A stretch of 64,000 bases of DNA from Cynocephalus volans (GCF_027409185.1 NC_084478.1:81761624-81825623); one strand, 5' to 3'; positions 12,180-23,976 are shown, counted from the first letter of the stretch. Program-made: numbers and translations. Notes: generated from the letters alone by a model not told the origin.

Positions 12180-13612
12180 TGGAAGAGAGCACACCTGGGG
12201 TCCTAGGCAGGAGCCAAGAGCAACCCCCTCCTCCCAGAAACAGGCAAAAGAGTATGCCAAAAACACCACTTCCATGTGGGTGGCCTACCATAGCCACTGC
12301 CACAGCCATGGCTGCTGCAAAAACGGCTCAACACCAGAGCAGTAGCCACAGCCACTGTGCAGGCAGCATGCCAGACACTCAACTGCATTGATACCAGGAG
12401 AGTCACAAGCAGAGACCGAACAGAAAGGAGGACATCTCTCCTCAAAGCCCACTCCAGAGTAATAGAAGAAGCAACTGTTCTACCAGATGCCCAGACATCA
12501 ATGTAGAGATACTAGAAATACAAAAACCCAAGAAAATATGACACCACCAAAAGAATACAGTAATTCTCAAATACCAGACCCTATAGAGCAGGAAACCCTT
12601 GAAATGACTGAAAAGGAATTCTGAGCAACAGTCTTAAGGACACTCACTGAGATAGGAGAAGACTCAGTTAGGCAACATAATGAAATGAGGAGAAAAATCC
12701 AAGATATGAAGGAGGAAATTTACAAAGGGATTAATATCTTGAAAAAGAACGTAGCAGAACTCATAGAACTGAAAGATTCACTCAGTGAAATAAAAAACAT
12801 AACCAATAGCTTAAGCGGCAAGCTAGAACAAGCAGATGAAAGAAGGTCTTGAAGGCAGTCTTTTTGAAATAACCCAGGTGGACAAAAAAAAGGAAAAGAG
12901 AATTATAGAAAAATGAAGAAAATCTAAGAGAGCAAGCAGACAACCTTTATGGCACACACATTTAAATCATGGGTGTTCTAGAAGAGGAGGAAAAAGGAAA
13001 AGGCATGGAAAACCTATTCAACAAAATAATAGTGGAAAACTTCCCAGGTATAGGAAGAGACATGGACCTTCAGATCCAGGAGGCTCAGAGATCCCCATAC
13101 AGGTTCAACCCAAAAAGATCCTCTCTGAGACACATTGTAGTCAAACTGGTAAAGCTCAAAGACAAAGAGAGAATCTTAAGAGGAGCCAGAGAAAACCATC
13201 AAGTCACCTGTAAGGGAGCCCCTATCAGACTAACAGCAGATTTCAACAGAAAATCTACAGGCCAGAATAAAATGGGATGATATATTCAAAATACTAAAAG
13301 AAAGAAAGAAAAAAAAAAGCTGCCAGCCAAGAATACCATACCCAGCAAGGCTATCCTTCAGAAATGATGGAAAAACAGTGTATTTTCCAGGCAAACAAAA
13401 ACTGTGGGAGTTTGCCACCACATGACCAGCCTTGCAAGAAATCCTCAAGGACGTCCTACATCTGGACTCAGAAAAACAATATTCACTGTCACAAATACAC
13501 AAGAAAGAACAAAACCCACTGCTAGAACAAGAATGCAAATGAGAAAGAGAAAAAAACTAAATCTTACCACCACAAAAAACCATAATGACAATGTAGTAAT
13601 GCCCCTGGTGTA
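12180..13612 (+). mobile_element. Younger-type L1, 5' part only (5'UTR and ORF1)
   Basis: The sequence from about 12,480 tracks the ORF1 start of the two longer L1s at 39.2 and 47.2 kb: 'tgacaccaccaaaagaatac', 'gagcaggaaacccttgaaatg', 'aggcaacataatgaaatgag'. ORF1 is broken by stops and frameshifts. The longest open piece, 12,969-13,280, covers the RNA-binding centre (VENFPGIGRDMDLQIQEAQR, then RFNPKRSSLRH). The element stops abruptly at about 13,612 near the end of ORF1 with no A-tail, and an unrelated minus-strand L1M follows. Confidence 0.8.
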
Positions 13613-13614
13613 TT

Positions 13615-14147
13615 TCTGACTTTAGTGATTTTGGTCTTCTCTCTTTTTTTTCTTGGTCAGTCTAGATAAAGGTATGCAAATTTTGTTGATTTTCTTAAAG
13701 AATCGACTTTTGGTTTTGTTGGTTTTCTCTATTGTTTTTTTACTTCCCCATTTCATATATTTCTGTTGTAATCTTTGTTATTTCCTACTTATATTTGCAT
13801 TTGTTTTACTTTGCTCTCCTTTTTCTATTTTCTTAAGGAAGAAGTTTACATTACTGATTTGATATTTTTCTTATTTTTAATATAAATGCATACAAGTATA
13901 CATTTTCCTCTAAGCACTGTATGAATCCTGCATCCTAGAAGTTTTGATATGTTGCACTCTGATTTTTATCTCAAAGTACTTTCTAATTTCTCTATCATTT
14001 TTTCTTTTTGCCCATCGTTTATTTGGGTGAGCGTTGTTTAATTTCCACGTTTGTAAATTTTCTAAATTTCCTTCTGTTATTGCAGTCAGAGAACATATTT
14101 TCTATGATCTTAATCTTTTTAAACATATTAAGATTTGTTTTGTGGCC
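13615..14147 (-). mobile_element. Old L1M ORF2 fragment
   Basis: Complement of the linker between the endonuclease and RT parts of ORF2. Plus-strand landmarks are 'tttcttggtcagtctagata', 'cgacttttggttttgttgg', 'cctctaagcactgtatgaatc' and 'tattaagatttgttttgtgg'. Confidence 0.75.
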
Positions 14148-15907
14148 AAAATAAAAGCAAATAAAAATACAAATAAATTAAAAATAAATGTAAAGTCTTA
14201 AACCAATAGTGTTTGCTATGAATGGTCTTACAGGCTTGTTTTATGAGCTTAGGGTCAGCCAGCATGTGGCAAATAAGAGGGTGGCCTGCTTGTGGGGCAG
14301 ATAGCAGGCCTGTCATTGTGTGAGGTCCAGCCATTGGGATATAGCTTCAGCCACATGAATATACAGATATGCACAGGGAATAGCCTTAAGCAGTAGCCTT
14401 GCTGCAAGAGGCAGAGGAGTGCAAGATTTAGCCCTACTGGGAATGAGGTTTGTTCTCCTAGGGTGGGTGTGAGGACCATAAGTGAGCGGGGTCCTGAAGG
14501 TGGGGTTTACTGCACACCATGTGGATGATAGAGGAGGATAAGGTTAAAAACTCTGGAGTCTAGAATGTGGTTGTTGTCTGGGCTGTGGTCATCCTCTGGG
14601 ATACGGTACTTGATGGCACGTGGGGTGCAGCGATGGATTCCCAAGGCCAGCACACTCTTGAGCAAAATCCAAGACATGGAAGCACAGGTCAGTGTCAGAA
14701 AATCTATCATCATACCTACCCTAAAGGTAGCTTTGGGGTGCACTACAAATGTGGGACCACATTATTTTTTGATCATCCTGATGGCTGTTCAAGGTAATGT
14801 AATATGCCTAGTCTATGGCGTTGTAGAGGAATAGGGGTACACTATAGGTAAGGATGACACCGTGGTTGCAATATTGCTCGGGTGGCCTAGCACTGAGTAG
14901 GGGAAACTGTGTTCCAGATACAAACCATCAGACATACCAGGCATAGCCAGGCCAGTAAAGTTTCACAATAACATTTCAAGTTTTTAAGGGTTGTACTCTG
15001 GACATCGGGGGCTTCCTGTTTATGGCAACAGGGGCCATCTGCGTCCCAGGGTTGTGAGAGGCTGCCCTATGGTGGGGAATAGGTAGCCTCAGGCATGCTA
15101 TTTTAGGATATTGGCATCAGGGGCCCGTTTGGGATCTTTTTCACCTTTGAGCAAGATTTATACGGTGGTAGGCATTGGTCTGTGTACCAGTACTTCTATT
15201 TCCTGTTGGGAAAACCTTTAAAGCCATCATAACTGGGGCAAGTTTTAGAGGGTAATAGTGCCTGCTTTCCATAAAAGTAGAGAAGCAATGTTGGATATCT
15301 CATTGCTCAGTCTATGGCCAGTGGATCTCAGCATATTATCTGCCATTGGTCCAGGAGTCATTCCTTTATGGATTGTGCTTGGGTTGAAAAAGATAGAGGA
15401 ATAGAGTATTGGGTGGTGGCAGTGCTCAGGAGTGAGGAGTCAGAGTGAGAATCCGTGGCTCGGAGCCCAAAAGTGTCTGCACTGGGGGATCAACAACTTT
15501 CACCAACATGGGAAATTCCACTGGGGTCCATTTGACTTGCCCAATAAGTAGCACAACCATTTCGGGTTTGAGCTAACTTGTTGTTCCTTGGGTCAGGGCA
15601 TCAATGGCAGTTTTCAGGGTAGCCAATCGAATGGGGGCTATGACCATGGTGAAATCACACAGAGTAACAGTCTCAATGGTTCTATGGCCTGTAATACCTC
15701 TTAGTGAGAAAGAATTTCCCCTGTTTGAATTTGGAAGTATCCCCAGGAATACGAATGACCTGAGCACCTGTATAAATTAAGGCCAGAAAATGTTGAGTAT
15801 TATGAAGGGATCAATGAAGCACCAGGTTTGTATATGGCCTTGCAACCCCAGAGGGTGACTGGAGCACCAAAGGGCTGCCAACTCTCTAATTATTATGTGG
15901 AGCTTGG

Positions 15908-16342
15908 TGTGGATTGAATGTCCCCTCCCCAAACTCATTGAAGCTTAAATTGTGTCCCCCAAAGTTCCAGGTATTGGAAACTTGGCCCTTACTGTAACTG
16001 TCAAGGGTGGAAAATCCTATTATGGTAATTGAAAGGTGGAGCCTTGAAGAGGTGATTAGATTGTAGGACCATGCCATAGTGAATGGATTAGTAATGGTGG
16101 TCAGGGATGTGGCTCTGAGGGGCTTTAAAAGAAGAGCACATGAGAAGTTCTCTCTCTCTCCTCCACCATTTTCTGCCATGTGAGACTCCTGAGTCACTGT
16201 CACACTACCAAGACCCTCACCAGATGTGTTCCCTGGACTTTGCACTTCCCAGCCTCTGAAACTGTAAGCAATAAATTTTGTTTTCTTACAAAGTGCCCAG
16301 TTCTGGGTATTTTTGTTATAAGCAACAGAAATGGGCTGATAG
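15908..16342 (+). mobile_element. MaLR (MST/MLT1-type) solo LTR
   Basis: Starts 'tgtggattgaatgtcccc' and contains the MaLR signature blocks: 'ttctgccatgtgagactcc', 'accctcaccagatgtg' and 'gcctctgaaactgtaagcaa', with AATAAA at about 16,270, ending near 'atgggctgatag'. It lies opposite to, and inside, ERV-A. Confidence 0.85.
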
Positions 16343-16770
16343 AGAGCTAGAGGTTACCACTGACAATGTTTGGAGAAGCTAGAGAGGCTATATAGTGGGA
16401 GAGCCACTGGGAACTAGTGGTCCAGAATTTGCCGCAGAAAAGGATACTCGTGGGCCATTTGAATAATTCATTCTTAGATGTCCTATAGTTCTGAGACAGT
16501 TTTCCCTGATATTAGATGGTTGGGGAAGCCTAAATCTCAAAGTTTCTAGTACCAGAGATTCTGTTGGGGATATTTGATGATTTGGGTTTCATTACCCTGT
16601 GGGCATCTCCTTTTTTAAAGGGTTTATTTTGTGTTTGAATTTGGTAGACAATGGCATCCAAGATGGCCTCGTGGCTGGCTGATGATTCTAATCCATGCAG
16701 GTCCTCTTTTACAGTGGCTGTTAGTTCAGATAGAAAGAGTAGAGTTGCCCTGCAGTTTTGGGAATGGATC

Positions 16771-17173
16771 TGCTGTGGATGGACTGAATCGTGTCCCCCA
16801 AAGTCCATATATTAGAAACTTAATCCCGCCGCAACTGTTGAGGTTGGGAAATCCTATGATGGTGATTGAAAGGGGGGGCCTTGACGAGGTGATTAGGTCG
16901 TAGTGAATGGATTAATAATAGTGGTCAGGGGCGTGGTTCTGAGGGCCTTAAAAGGAGAGCACATGAGAGTCTCGTTCTCTCTGCTCTGCCGTTTTCTGCC
17001 ATGTGAGACCCCTGCAATACCATAAAGCCACCAACCATAAGATCCTCACCAGATATGTTCCCTATGCTTTGGACTCCCCCACCTCTGAAACTGAAAGCAA
17101 TAATAAATTTCATTTTCTTATAAATTTCCCAGTTCCAGGCATTTCGTTATAAGCAACAGAAACGGACTAATAA
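16771..17173 (+). mobile_element. MaLR (MST/MLT1-type) solo LTR, second copy
   Basis: Same subfamily and orientation as the LTR 430 bp upstream: 'tggactgaatcgtgtccccc', 'ttttctgccatgtgagaccc', 'gatcctcaccagatatg', 'ctctgaaactgaaagcaata' and 'acggactaata'. The 430 bp between the two reads as ERV-A gag in the other orientation, so these are two separate insertions and not one MaLR provirus. Confidence 0.85.
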
Positions 17174-17715
17174 AGGACCCAAGAGATCACTGCTGAGTGT
17201 GTGCACCTAAGGGGGCATACCTGGAACTAGGAAGGGCATTCTTGACTTCCAGATGTTTATCTAAGTAGTTGACCCTTTGGACTATAAGAATTTTGCACGA
17301 CAGTTGTCTGTATTCTTCTAATGAGGCCCAGCTGCTAAGAACCCTAACATTAAGTACTGCAGTGATAGAGTGGGCTATCCACAAGGACATAAAAACTCAA
17401 TGTAGGAGGGAAAAATGTAGGATCCGTCTATGAGGAATATCGTCTTCTGAGAGAGCACATTTTAGGAGGTCAGTTGGGACTCTCTTTAACAGGCTGTTAA
17501 CTGAGGGGTCACATGAAATACAAGTTGGCAGATCTCGGGATGGGATAAGTTTAGCTCAGGGTTAGTGTTGAAGAGGCATAATAGCCAAACAGTCCCCTTT
17601 TCATCCTCTGAGTGCATGTAATCTTTAATTAAAATTTGAATTTCCAGCTGGGTAAGATCTTGGGTTTCATTTTGAATTTCCGTTTCTTGCCCTTGAGTTA
17701 TGGCTTTGTGGGTGA

Positions 17716-18192
17716 TTATGGTATAAATTAATCAATGCAACCCATCAAATTAGCAGACTGAAGAAGAAAAACCAAATGATCGTATCAATTGATGTAGTAA
17801 AAAGCATTTGACAAAATTCGACCTCCATATATAAATAGGAACTCTCGGCAACCTAAGAATATAAGGGAACTCTCTCAACCCGATAAAGGTCATGTGCAAA
17901 AAACCAACAGCAAACATCATACTCAAGGATGAAAGACTGAATACTTCTTCACTAACATCAGAAAAAAGGGAAAAGATACCCACTCTCACCACTCTTATTC
18001 TACATCGTACTGGATGTCCTAAAAGGTATAATAAAGGAAGAAAAATAAATAAAGGCTTACAGATTGGAAAGCAAGAAAGAAAACTGTTGTTATTTATGGA
18101 CCACATGACTGTCTATGTAGAGAATCCCAAGACACCCACCATAAAACCTTTAGAACTAATAAATGAGTTGAGCGGCCCCATAATCAATTGTA
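17716..18192 (+). mobile_element. Old L1M ORF2, segment 1 of an interrupted element
   Basis: RT-domain region with 'aaaagcatttgacaaaattc', 'catcatactcaaggatgaaag' and 'gaactaataaatgagttg'. The catalytic region is full of stops. The sequence breaks at 'aatcaattgtatt' and resumes at 19,433 with 'ctatattttagcaatgaata', the next part of L1. Confidence 0.8.
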
Positions 18193-18195
18193 TTT

Positions 18196-19432
18196 TTTTT
18201 TCACTTTACAAATAGAGTTTTACTTTTCACTGTTTTTTCTAAAAGCCTAACAATCTCTGTACATTCAAAATACAAATGTCCTATAAAATACTTTGGAAAA
18301 TTCTTTACAAGTATAAGTATTTAGGTAAAGTAACATGCATTAATTTGAGAAATAATTCTCTTTTCTTTTTATTATTGATTATACATATTCATGGGGCAAG
18401 AGCTGACTATCAGCACCCGTGCCCAAGATGTGGTAAGCAAATCAATGCTATCAGCATGACCACCACCTCAAATTGTGATTATTCCCCATGTCCCCCACCC
18501 AACCTCTCCCCAATGCCCCTCTCCTTGCCCCACCCCTGACCAAGCAAACCTAGGTCTGTTCTCTCCTTCTGCAAGTTCGACACACCACTGTGGTCTTTCT
18601 TTCCTTCCTTCTTTCTCTCTTAGCTCCCACTTATGAGTGAGAACATGAGGCATTTTTTTTCCCTCAGTGCCAGATTTATTTCATTTAACATAATTTTCTC
18701 CAAGCTCATCCATGTTCCTGCAAATGGCAGAATTTTATTCTTTTTTATGGCTGAGTAGTATTCCACTGTGTATATATACCACATTTTCCTCATCTAGTCA
18801 TCCATCGATAGACATTTAGGTTGGTTCCATATTTTCGCTATTGTAAACAGAGCTGCAGTGAACATGGGAGTGCAGTTATCCCTGTGACGTGATGATTTCC
18901 ACTCCTTTGTGTATATACCCAGAAATGGGATTCCTGGATCACATGGTAGATCTACTGTAGTTGTCTGAGAAACCTCCATACTGTTTTCCATAATGGCTGT
19001 ACTAATTTACAGTCCCACCAAAAGTGTAGAAGAGTTCCCCTTTCTCCACATCCTCACCAGCGTTTGTAATTCTGTCCTTTTGCTAATAGCCAGTCTAACT
19101 GGAGTGAGATGATATCTCAATGTGGTTTTGATTTGCATTCCCTGATGATTAGTGATGTTGAGCATTTTTTCAAAACCCTGTTGGCCATTTTTACGTCTTC
19201 CTTCAAAAAATGTCTGTCCAGATCCTTTGTCCATTTTTTAATTGGGTTATTTGATTTTTTACTGTGCAGTTGTTTGAACTCCTTGTATATTCTGGATATG
19301 AAACCTTTGTCAGGCAGATAGTTTGCAAATATTTTCTCCCATTCTGTAGGTCGTCTTCTCACTCTACTGACTGTTTCCTTTGCTGTGAAGAAGCTTTTTA
19401 GTTTGATATAATCCCATTTAATCATTCTTTTC
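18196..19432 (-). mobile_element. L1 3' part (type A 3'UTR) with possible 3' transduction
   Basis: Complement of L1 ORF2 C-terminus and 3'UTR, 5'-truncated at about 19,432. The L1 tail lies at about 18,356-18,372 ('ttttctttttattattgatt'). Beyond it are about 155 bp of non-L1 sequence and then another T-run at 18,193-18,201, an arrangement expected of a read-through 3' transduction. A 102-codon open piece of ORF2 remains at 19,425-19,117 on the minus strand. Confidence 0.8.
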
Positions 19433-20015
19433 TATATTTTAGCAATGAATAATTGGAAACAGAAGAATTAAAAACAATCAAATGTGTAATAGCTCCAAAA
19501 AAATGAAATACTTAGATACACATTTACAAAATGTGTACAGGATTTGTGAGCTGAAAGACCTAAGTAAATGGAGAGACATACCATAATTGTGTATTGAAAG
19601 ATTCAGGATGGCTAAAAAGTCAATTTTCCCTAAATTCACAGATAGATGTAATGCCAGAGTTTTTGTAGATATAGACAAGCTGATTCTAAATGTTGTACAA
19701 AAATGTAGAGGAAATAAAAGATATAAAAGAATTTTGTAAAAGAATAATAAACAGAGGAATCACACTACCTGATTTTAAGAGTTACTATAAAGCTACACTA
19801 AGCAAGACAATGACAACGTGGTATTATCAAAGGACTTGACAGAAAAGAGTAGAGTCCAGAAATAGACCCATAGAAAATGGCCAATCAATTTTTGATACAG
19901 ATGCTAAAGCAATTCAGTGAAGAAAGAACAGTCCTTTTGACAACGGTGTAGAAGCAGCTGGACATTCATGTGGAAAAATAAAATGAATCTCAAACTTTAT
20001 ACAAAAATTAATTGG
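19433..20015 (+). mobile_element. Old L1M ORF2, segment 2
   Basis: Continuation of the L1M at 17,716: 'atgaaatacttagatacaca', 'gtttttgtagatatagacaagc', 'aaagctacactaagcaagac', 'atagacccatagaaaatgg'. It ends at 'ctcaaactttatacaaaaat', where the PTP4A1 retrocopy and the inverted L1 entered, and resumes at about 23,977. Confidence 0.8.
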
Positions 20016-21443
20016 TGAGATGGTATCTCAAAGTGGTTTTACTTTGCATTTCCCTGATGACTAGTGATGTTGAGCATTTATTCATGTACCCATTGGTCAT
20101 TTGTATGTCTTCCTTTGAAAAATGTCTATTCAGCTCCTTTGCCCATTTCTTAATGGGGTTATTTGTTTTTTTACTGGGTAATTGCTTGAGTTCCTTGTAT
20201 ATTATGGATATTAATCCCTTGTCGGATGCATAGTTAGCAAAAATTTTCTCCCACTCTGTAGGTTGTCGTTTCACTCTGTTGATTGTTTCTTTTGCTATGC
20301 AGAAGCTTTTTAGTTTGATACAGTCCCATTTGTTTATTTTTTCTTATGTTGCCCATGCTTTCGGGCTCATGTTCATGAAGACTGTGCCCAGACCTATTTC
20401 CTGAAGTGTTTCCCCTATATTTTCCCTTAGTAATTTTACAGTTTCAGGTCTTAGACTTAAGTCTTTAATCCATTTTGAGTTGACTTTAGTATACGGTGAG
20501 AAATGCATGTCTAGTTTCATTCTTCTGCATATGGATATCCAATTTTCCCAGCACCACTTATTGAAGAGGCAGTCTTTTCCCCAATGTAGATTTTTGTTGC
20601 CTTTGTTAAATATCAGATGGTTATAGACCTGAGGGGTGATTTCTGGGTTCTCTATTCTGCTCCACTGGTCCAACTGTCATCTCACCCTAGTTAGACTGCC
20701 TATAATCAAAAAGACTGAGAATAACAAATGCTGGTGAGGGTGTGGAGAGAAAGGAACACTCCTACACTCTTGGTGGGACTGTCAATTAGTACAACCACTA
20801 TGGAAAACAGTATGGAGGTTTCTCAAACAACTACAGATAGATCTTCCATACAATCCAGCAATCCCACTTCTGGGTATATACCCCCCAAAATGGAAATCAT
20901 CATGTCAAAGGGATACCTGCACTCCTATGTTCACTGCAGCTCTGTTTACAACAGTCAGGATATGGAACCAACCTAAATGTCCATCGATGGACGATTGCAT
21001 AAGAAAACTGTGGTATACATACACCATGGAATATTAGTCAACCATTAAAAAAGAATGAAATTCTCCTATCTGCAACAACATGGATGAGCTTGGAGAAACT
21101 TACATTGAGTCAAATAAGCAAAGCACAGAGGGAAAAATACCACATGTCCTCACTCGCAAGTGGGTGCTAAGAGAGAAAGAAGGAAGGAACGATAGACCAC
21201 AGTGGTGTGATGGACTTGCAGAGGGAGAGAGCATACCTAGGGAAAGAAAGTGGAGAGGGGGAAGGGGAGATGGGGAGGGAGGTCGGGTATAATTGGGTGG
21301 GGAACACGGGGTATACTCGCAATTTGTGATAATGGGCATGTTGCCAGTATGGATGTGGTCTTCACATCTTGGGCATGAGTGTGGTGACAATCAGCTTTGT
21401 ATCTCATGAATATTCATAACCAATAAAATATTTTTAAAAAATT
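20016..21443 (+). mobile_element. L1 with 5' inversion (twin priming), type A 3'UTR
   Basis: Bases 20,016 to about 20,670 are L1 ORF2 in reverse orientation; about 20,676-21,443 are the following part of ORF2 plus 3'UTR and A-rich tail in forward orientation. The reversed part begins at the same L1 position where the forward part starts (shared 'catctcacc'), the expected outcome of twin priming. Perfect 13-bp target duplications (aaaaattaattgg) lie at 20,003-20,015 and 21,444-21,456. Confidence 0.9.
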
Positions 21444-21456
21444 AAAAATTAATTGG

Positions 21457-23976
21457 GTCCCTGCCGCCGCCTGCGTCGCCGCCACCGCCGCCACTGCTGC
21501 CACCAGGCAAGGACCACCCCCATCCCTCTGCCCTGCAGCTGCAGCCACTGCCGCCACCTGTTGCTGCCTCTTCAGGACCGGCTGTATGATTTGGCCACAA
21601 TCATCAGTGAGCAAACACATTCCTCAGTTCTGTGGTGGCCTTGGTCACACATTTACGGAGTTTCTGAAGGGCAGTGGAGATTTGTGCCAGGCACACAGCA
21701 CGACCTTTATGCAGACAAGTGAATTGTAGAAATTCATTACTACTCCACCAACAAGCCCCCATAAGAGTGATTAGCCTGGACACAGAAGTGATGAATTGAA
21801 ATCCGCAGAGCATTTTACAAGAGTTGTGAGCTGGATGGGGTAAACCTCAGTGCACTTCCTTTCTATTGCTTCTTGTTAGGAGGTTCATTTCATTTACCAT
21901 TCTTCCAAATTCATACTCAAAGCACTGAGAATTTCAAGTGGAACATAGTGAAGTAGATTTCAGTTTCTTTGCATCATTTCTGTGTTCAATTTTTAGAATT
22001 CTCTCCTAACCCTGTTGAGTGTTTTTTTTTAACTAAATTAACATGGCTCTAATGAACTGTTCAGCTCCTGTGGAAGTCACATGTAAGAACATGATATTTC
22101 TTGCCACACACAATCCAACCAATGCGACCTTAAACAAATTTTTAGAGGAGCTTAAGGAGTATGGAGTTACCACAATAGTAAGAGTATGTGAAGAACTTAC
22201 GACACTACTGTTGTGGAGAAAGAAGCCATCTATGTTCTCGATTGGCCTTATGCACCACCGTCCAACCAGATTGTTGAGGACTGGTTAAGTCTTGTGAAAA
22301 TTATGGTGTTCATTGTGTTGCAGGTCTTGGGAGAGCTCCAGTGCTTGTTGCCCTACCATCAATTGAAGGTGGAATGAAGTGTGAAGATGCAGTACAATTC
22401 ATGAGACAAAAGTGGCGTGTAGCTTTTATATTTGGAGAAGTATCATCCTAAAATGTGGCTGCACTTCAAAGACTCCAGTGGTTGTGGAAATAGCTGTTGC
22501 ATTGAATAAAACTGGGGTGCCTTGGAAGTGGAATCTGAGACAGGACCTAATTTGTTGTACATATTAGCCAACATGTTACTTGGTGAATAAGTCTAATGAA
22601 GCTTCCACAGGAGGATCGAAAAGCAGTTTCACCAGGCCACAAGCTTGACAGAATTGCAACCTCTACGTTTGGGTTGCGATCAAACTATTTGGACACTTAG
22701 CATAAGATTCTTACTGTTTAGTGTTTTATTTTTATTCTTATTATTTTAATTAATTTTTTATTTTTTATTTAATTAAAATTTTAAAAAATTTTATGAATAT
22801 ACAATGTGGTTGATTTTCATGTTCTTTTACTGATTCCTCCCTGCCCCCTCCCTCTCCTCCCTCCCACCCATCAACATCACATCCGTTCACTTGTCTTAAC
22901 AAGTTCAAGGAATTGTGATCGTTTTAAATGTGCTTATCATTTGTACCAATTGACCTTTCCTGAAATCATGTGGTATCGAGTTATGTCTTCTTTAAATCTA
23001 TTCCCATGCCAGAATTTGTCAATGTATAAGAAATTTAGAAAGATTAGGTGCCAAAATGCCCAGGACAGTACTTGTATGTTTTTAGCATCATACAGAACTA
23101 AAATCCTAGGAAGTATGAACACTCTAGACCTTATGTGGTTTATTCTCTCAGTCATCCCAGACATTGAAAATAGGGCCTACATGGTTATTTGCCTACTCAC
23201 TTGATGTTTACATCTCCCACATTCATACCGGTATACATCAGGTTTGTGTAACCATTGACTTTTTGTTTTATTTTCACCAAGTCTAACAGCGATTAGTTAG
23301 TGTCTTTCTATAAGTCTCATTTAGTGCTGTTATGAAAAAACCTCCATTTTGGAAATATACATTATACGGAAACATGTCTTTAATATCTCCAGACCAAAAA
23401 GCCTTACAGTTAATTTAATGTTTGCACTCTGAGGTGCACTTAACAGGGAGTGCAAGAAAAATGAATGGGAGGGGGCTATTAAATATTTTTAGTAAAATGT
23501 TGCCTTTGTCTCGTGCAGAAAATGTAAAATATGCTCTTTAATTTAGTAAATGTTTTTTAGAAGGCTTTGTTATTGTAGCTAAGGCAATTCCTAATCATAA
23601 AATTTCTGAAATTCTTGTCATTTTCTCCATGCTTATCAGAAGTTGTTTACCAACTTATTTTTGTTTGAAGTGTGGTTTTTTTCTCTTCTTCCCAATCTCT
23701 CTTGCAAAAAACCAAAAAGTGTGTTTCTGCTAATGAATTGAGCAGACATCTAATATTTTGTATGCTTTTTGAACTGTGTAACTTAATATCTGGATACTTG
23801 ATGATTTGTTTTAATATCTAATTGATAAAACGGTGTATTAGTGTTAGTTCGACCATATATTTATACTGTCTGGGAATGTACGGTCATAGTTCTGTGGGGA
23901 GAAATAATTTGTCAGTGCTCACAAGCTTGTAAAAACTTAGTGTGAGAGCTTAAACATCTAAATAAATAATGAAATG
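21457..23976 (+). pseudogene. PTP4A1: PTP4A1 (PRL-1) processed pseudogene
   Basis: An intronless copy of the PRL-1 tyrosine phosphatase mRNA. The GC-rich 5'UTR starts at about 21,457 and the ATG is at 22,043. The first 50 residues are close to PTP4A1, with [18 protein letters not shown] and [11 protein letters not shown], which distinguish it from PTP4A2. A 1-base deletion near 22,191 shifts the frame. Two small deletions follow, near 22,246 and 22,303, the second removing about ten codons just before the active site. The catalytic HCVAGLGRA codons survive at 22,311-22,337 in another frame, and the prenylation end survives as CCIE-stop (Gln to Glu) near 22,500. A long 3'UTR runs to about 23,976, interrupted by an L1 piece at 22,742-22,918. 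PRL-1 is a prenylated membrane-associated phosphatase that promotes proliferation; this copy is dead. Confidence 0.92.
22742..22918 (-). mobile_element. L1 3'UTR fragment (type B) inside the PTP4A1 retrocopy
   Basis: Complement of the L1 3' end: 'tttatgaatatacaatgtgg' on plus, then a C/T-rich block and 'cttgtcttaacaagttcaagg'. About 180 bp, severely 5'-truncated. It splits the retrocopy 3'UTR, so it is younger than the retrocopy. Confidence 0.8.

Larger units (their letters stand above)
14150..17715 (-). mobile_element. ERV-A: decayed minus-strand endogenous retrovirus
   Basis: Minus-strand remnants follow the order gag, protease, then a 3' part. Gag-like sequence lies at 17,715-17,190 and continues at 16,770-16,350. 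A protease-like start with a TGAQV motif (first Asp replaced by Tyr) is near 15,775. The stretch 15,500-14,150 may be env and 3' region, ending in a hydrophobic segment near 14,690. No RT is visible between protease and this part. The gag segment at 17.7 kb and the one near 61.1 kb share a similar acidic, Glu/Gln/Thr-rich profile, so ERV-A and ERV-B appear to be one family. Two MaLR LTRs interrupt it. All frames are broken; class I is likely but not proven. Confidence 0.6.

Noticed and set aside
15908..17173. A MaLR provirus with two LTRs
   Set aside because: The 430 bp between the LTRs reads as ERV-A gag in the opposite orientation, not as MaLR internal sequence.
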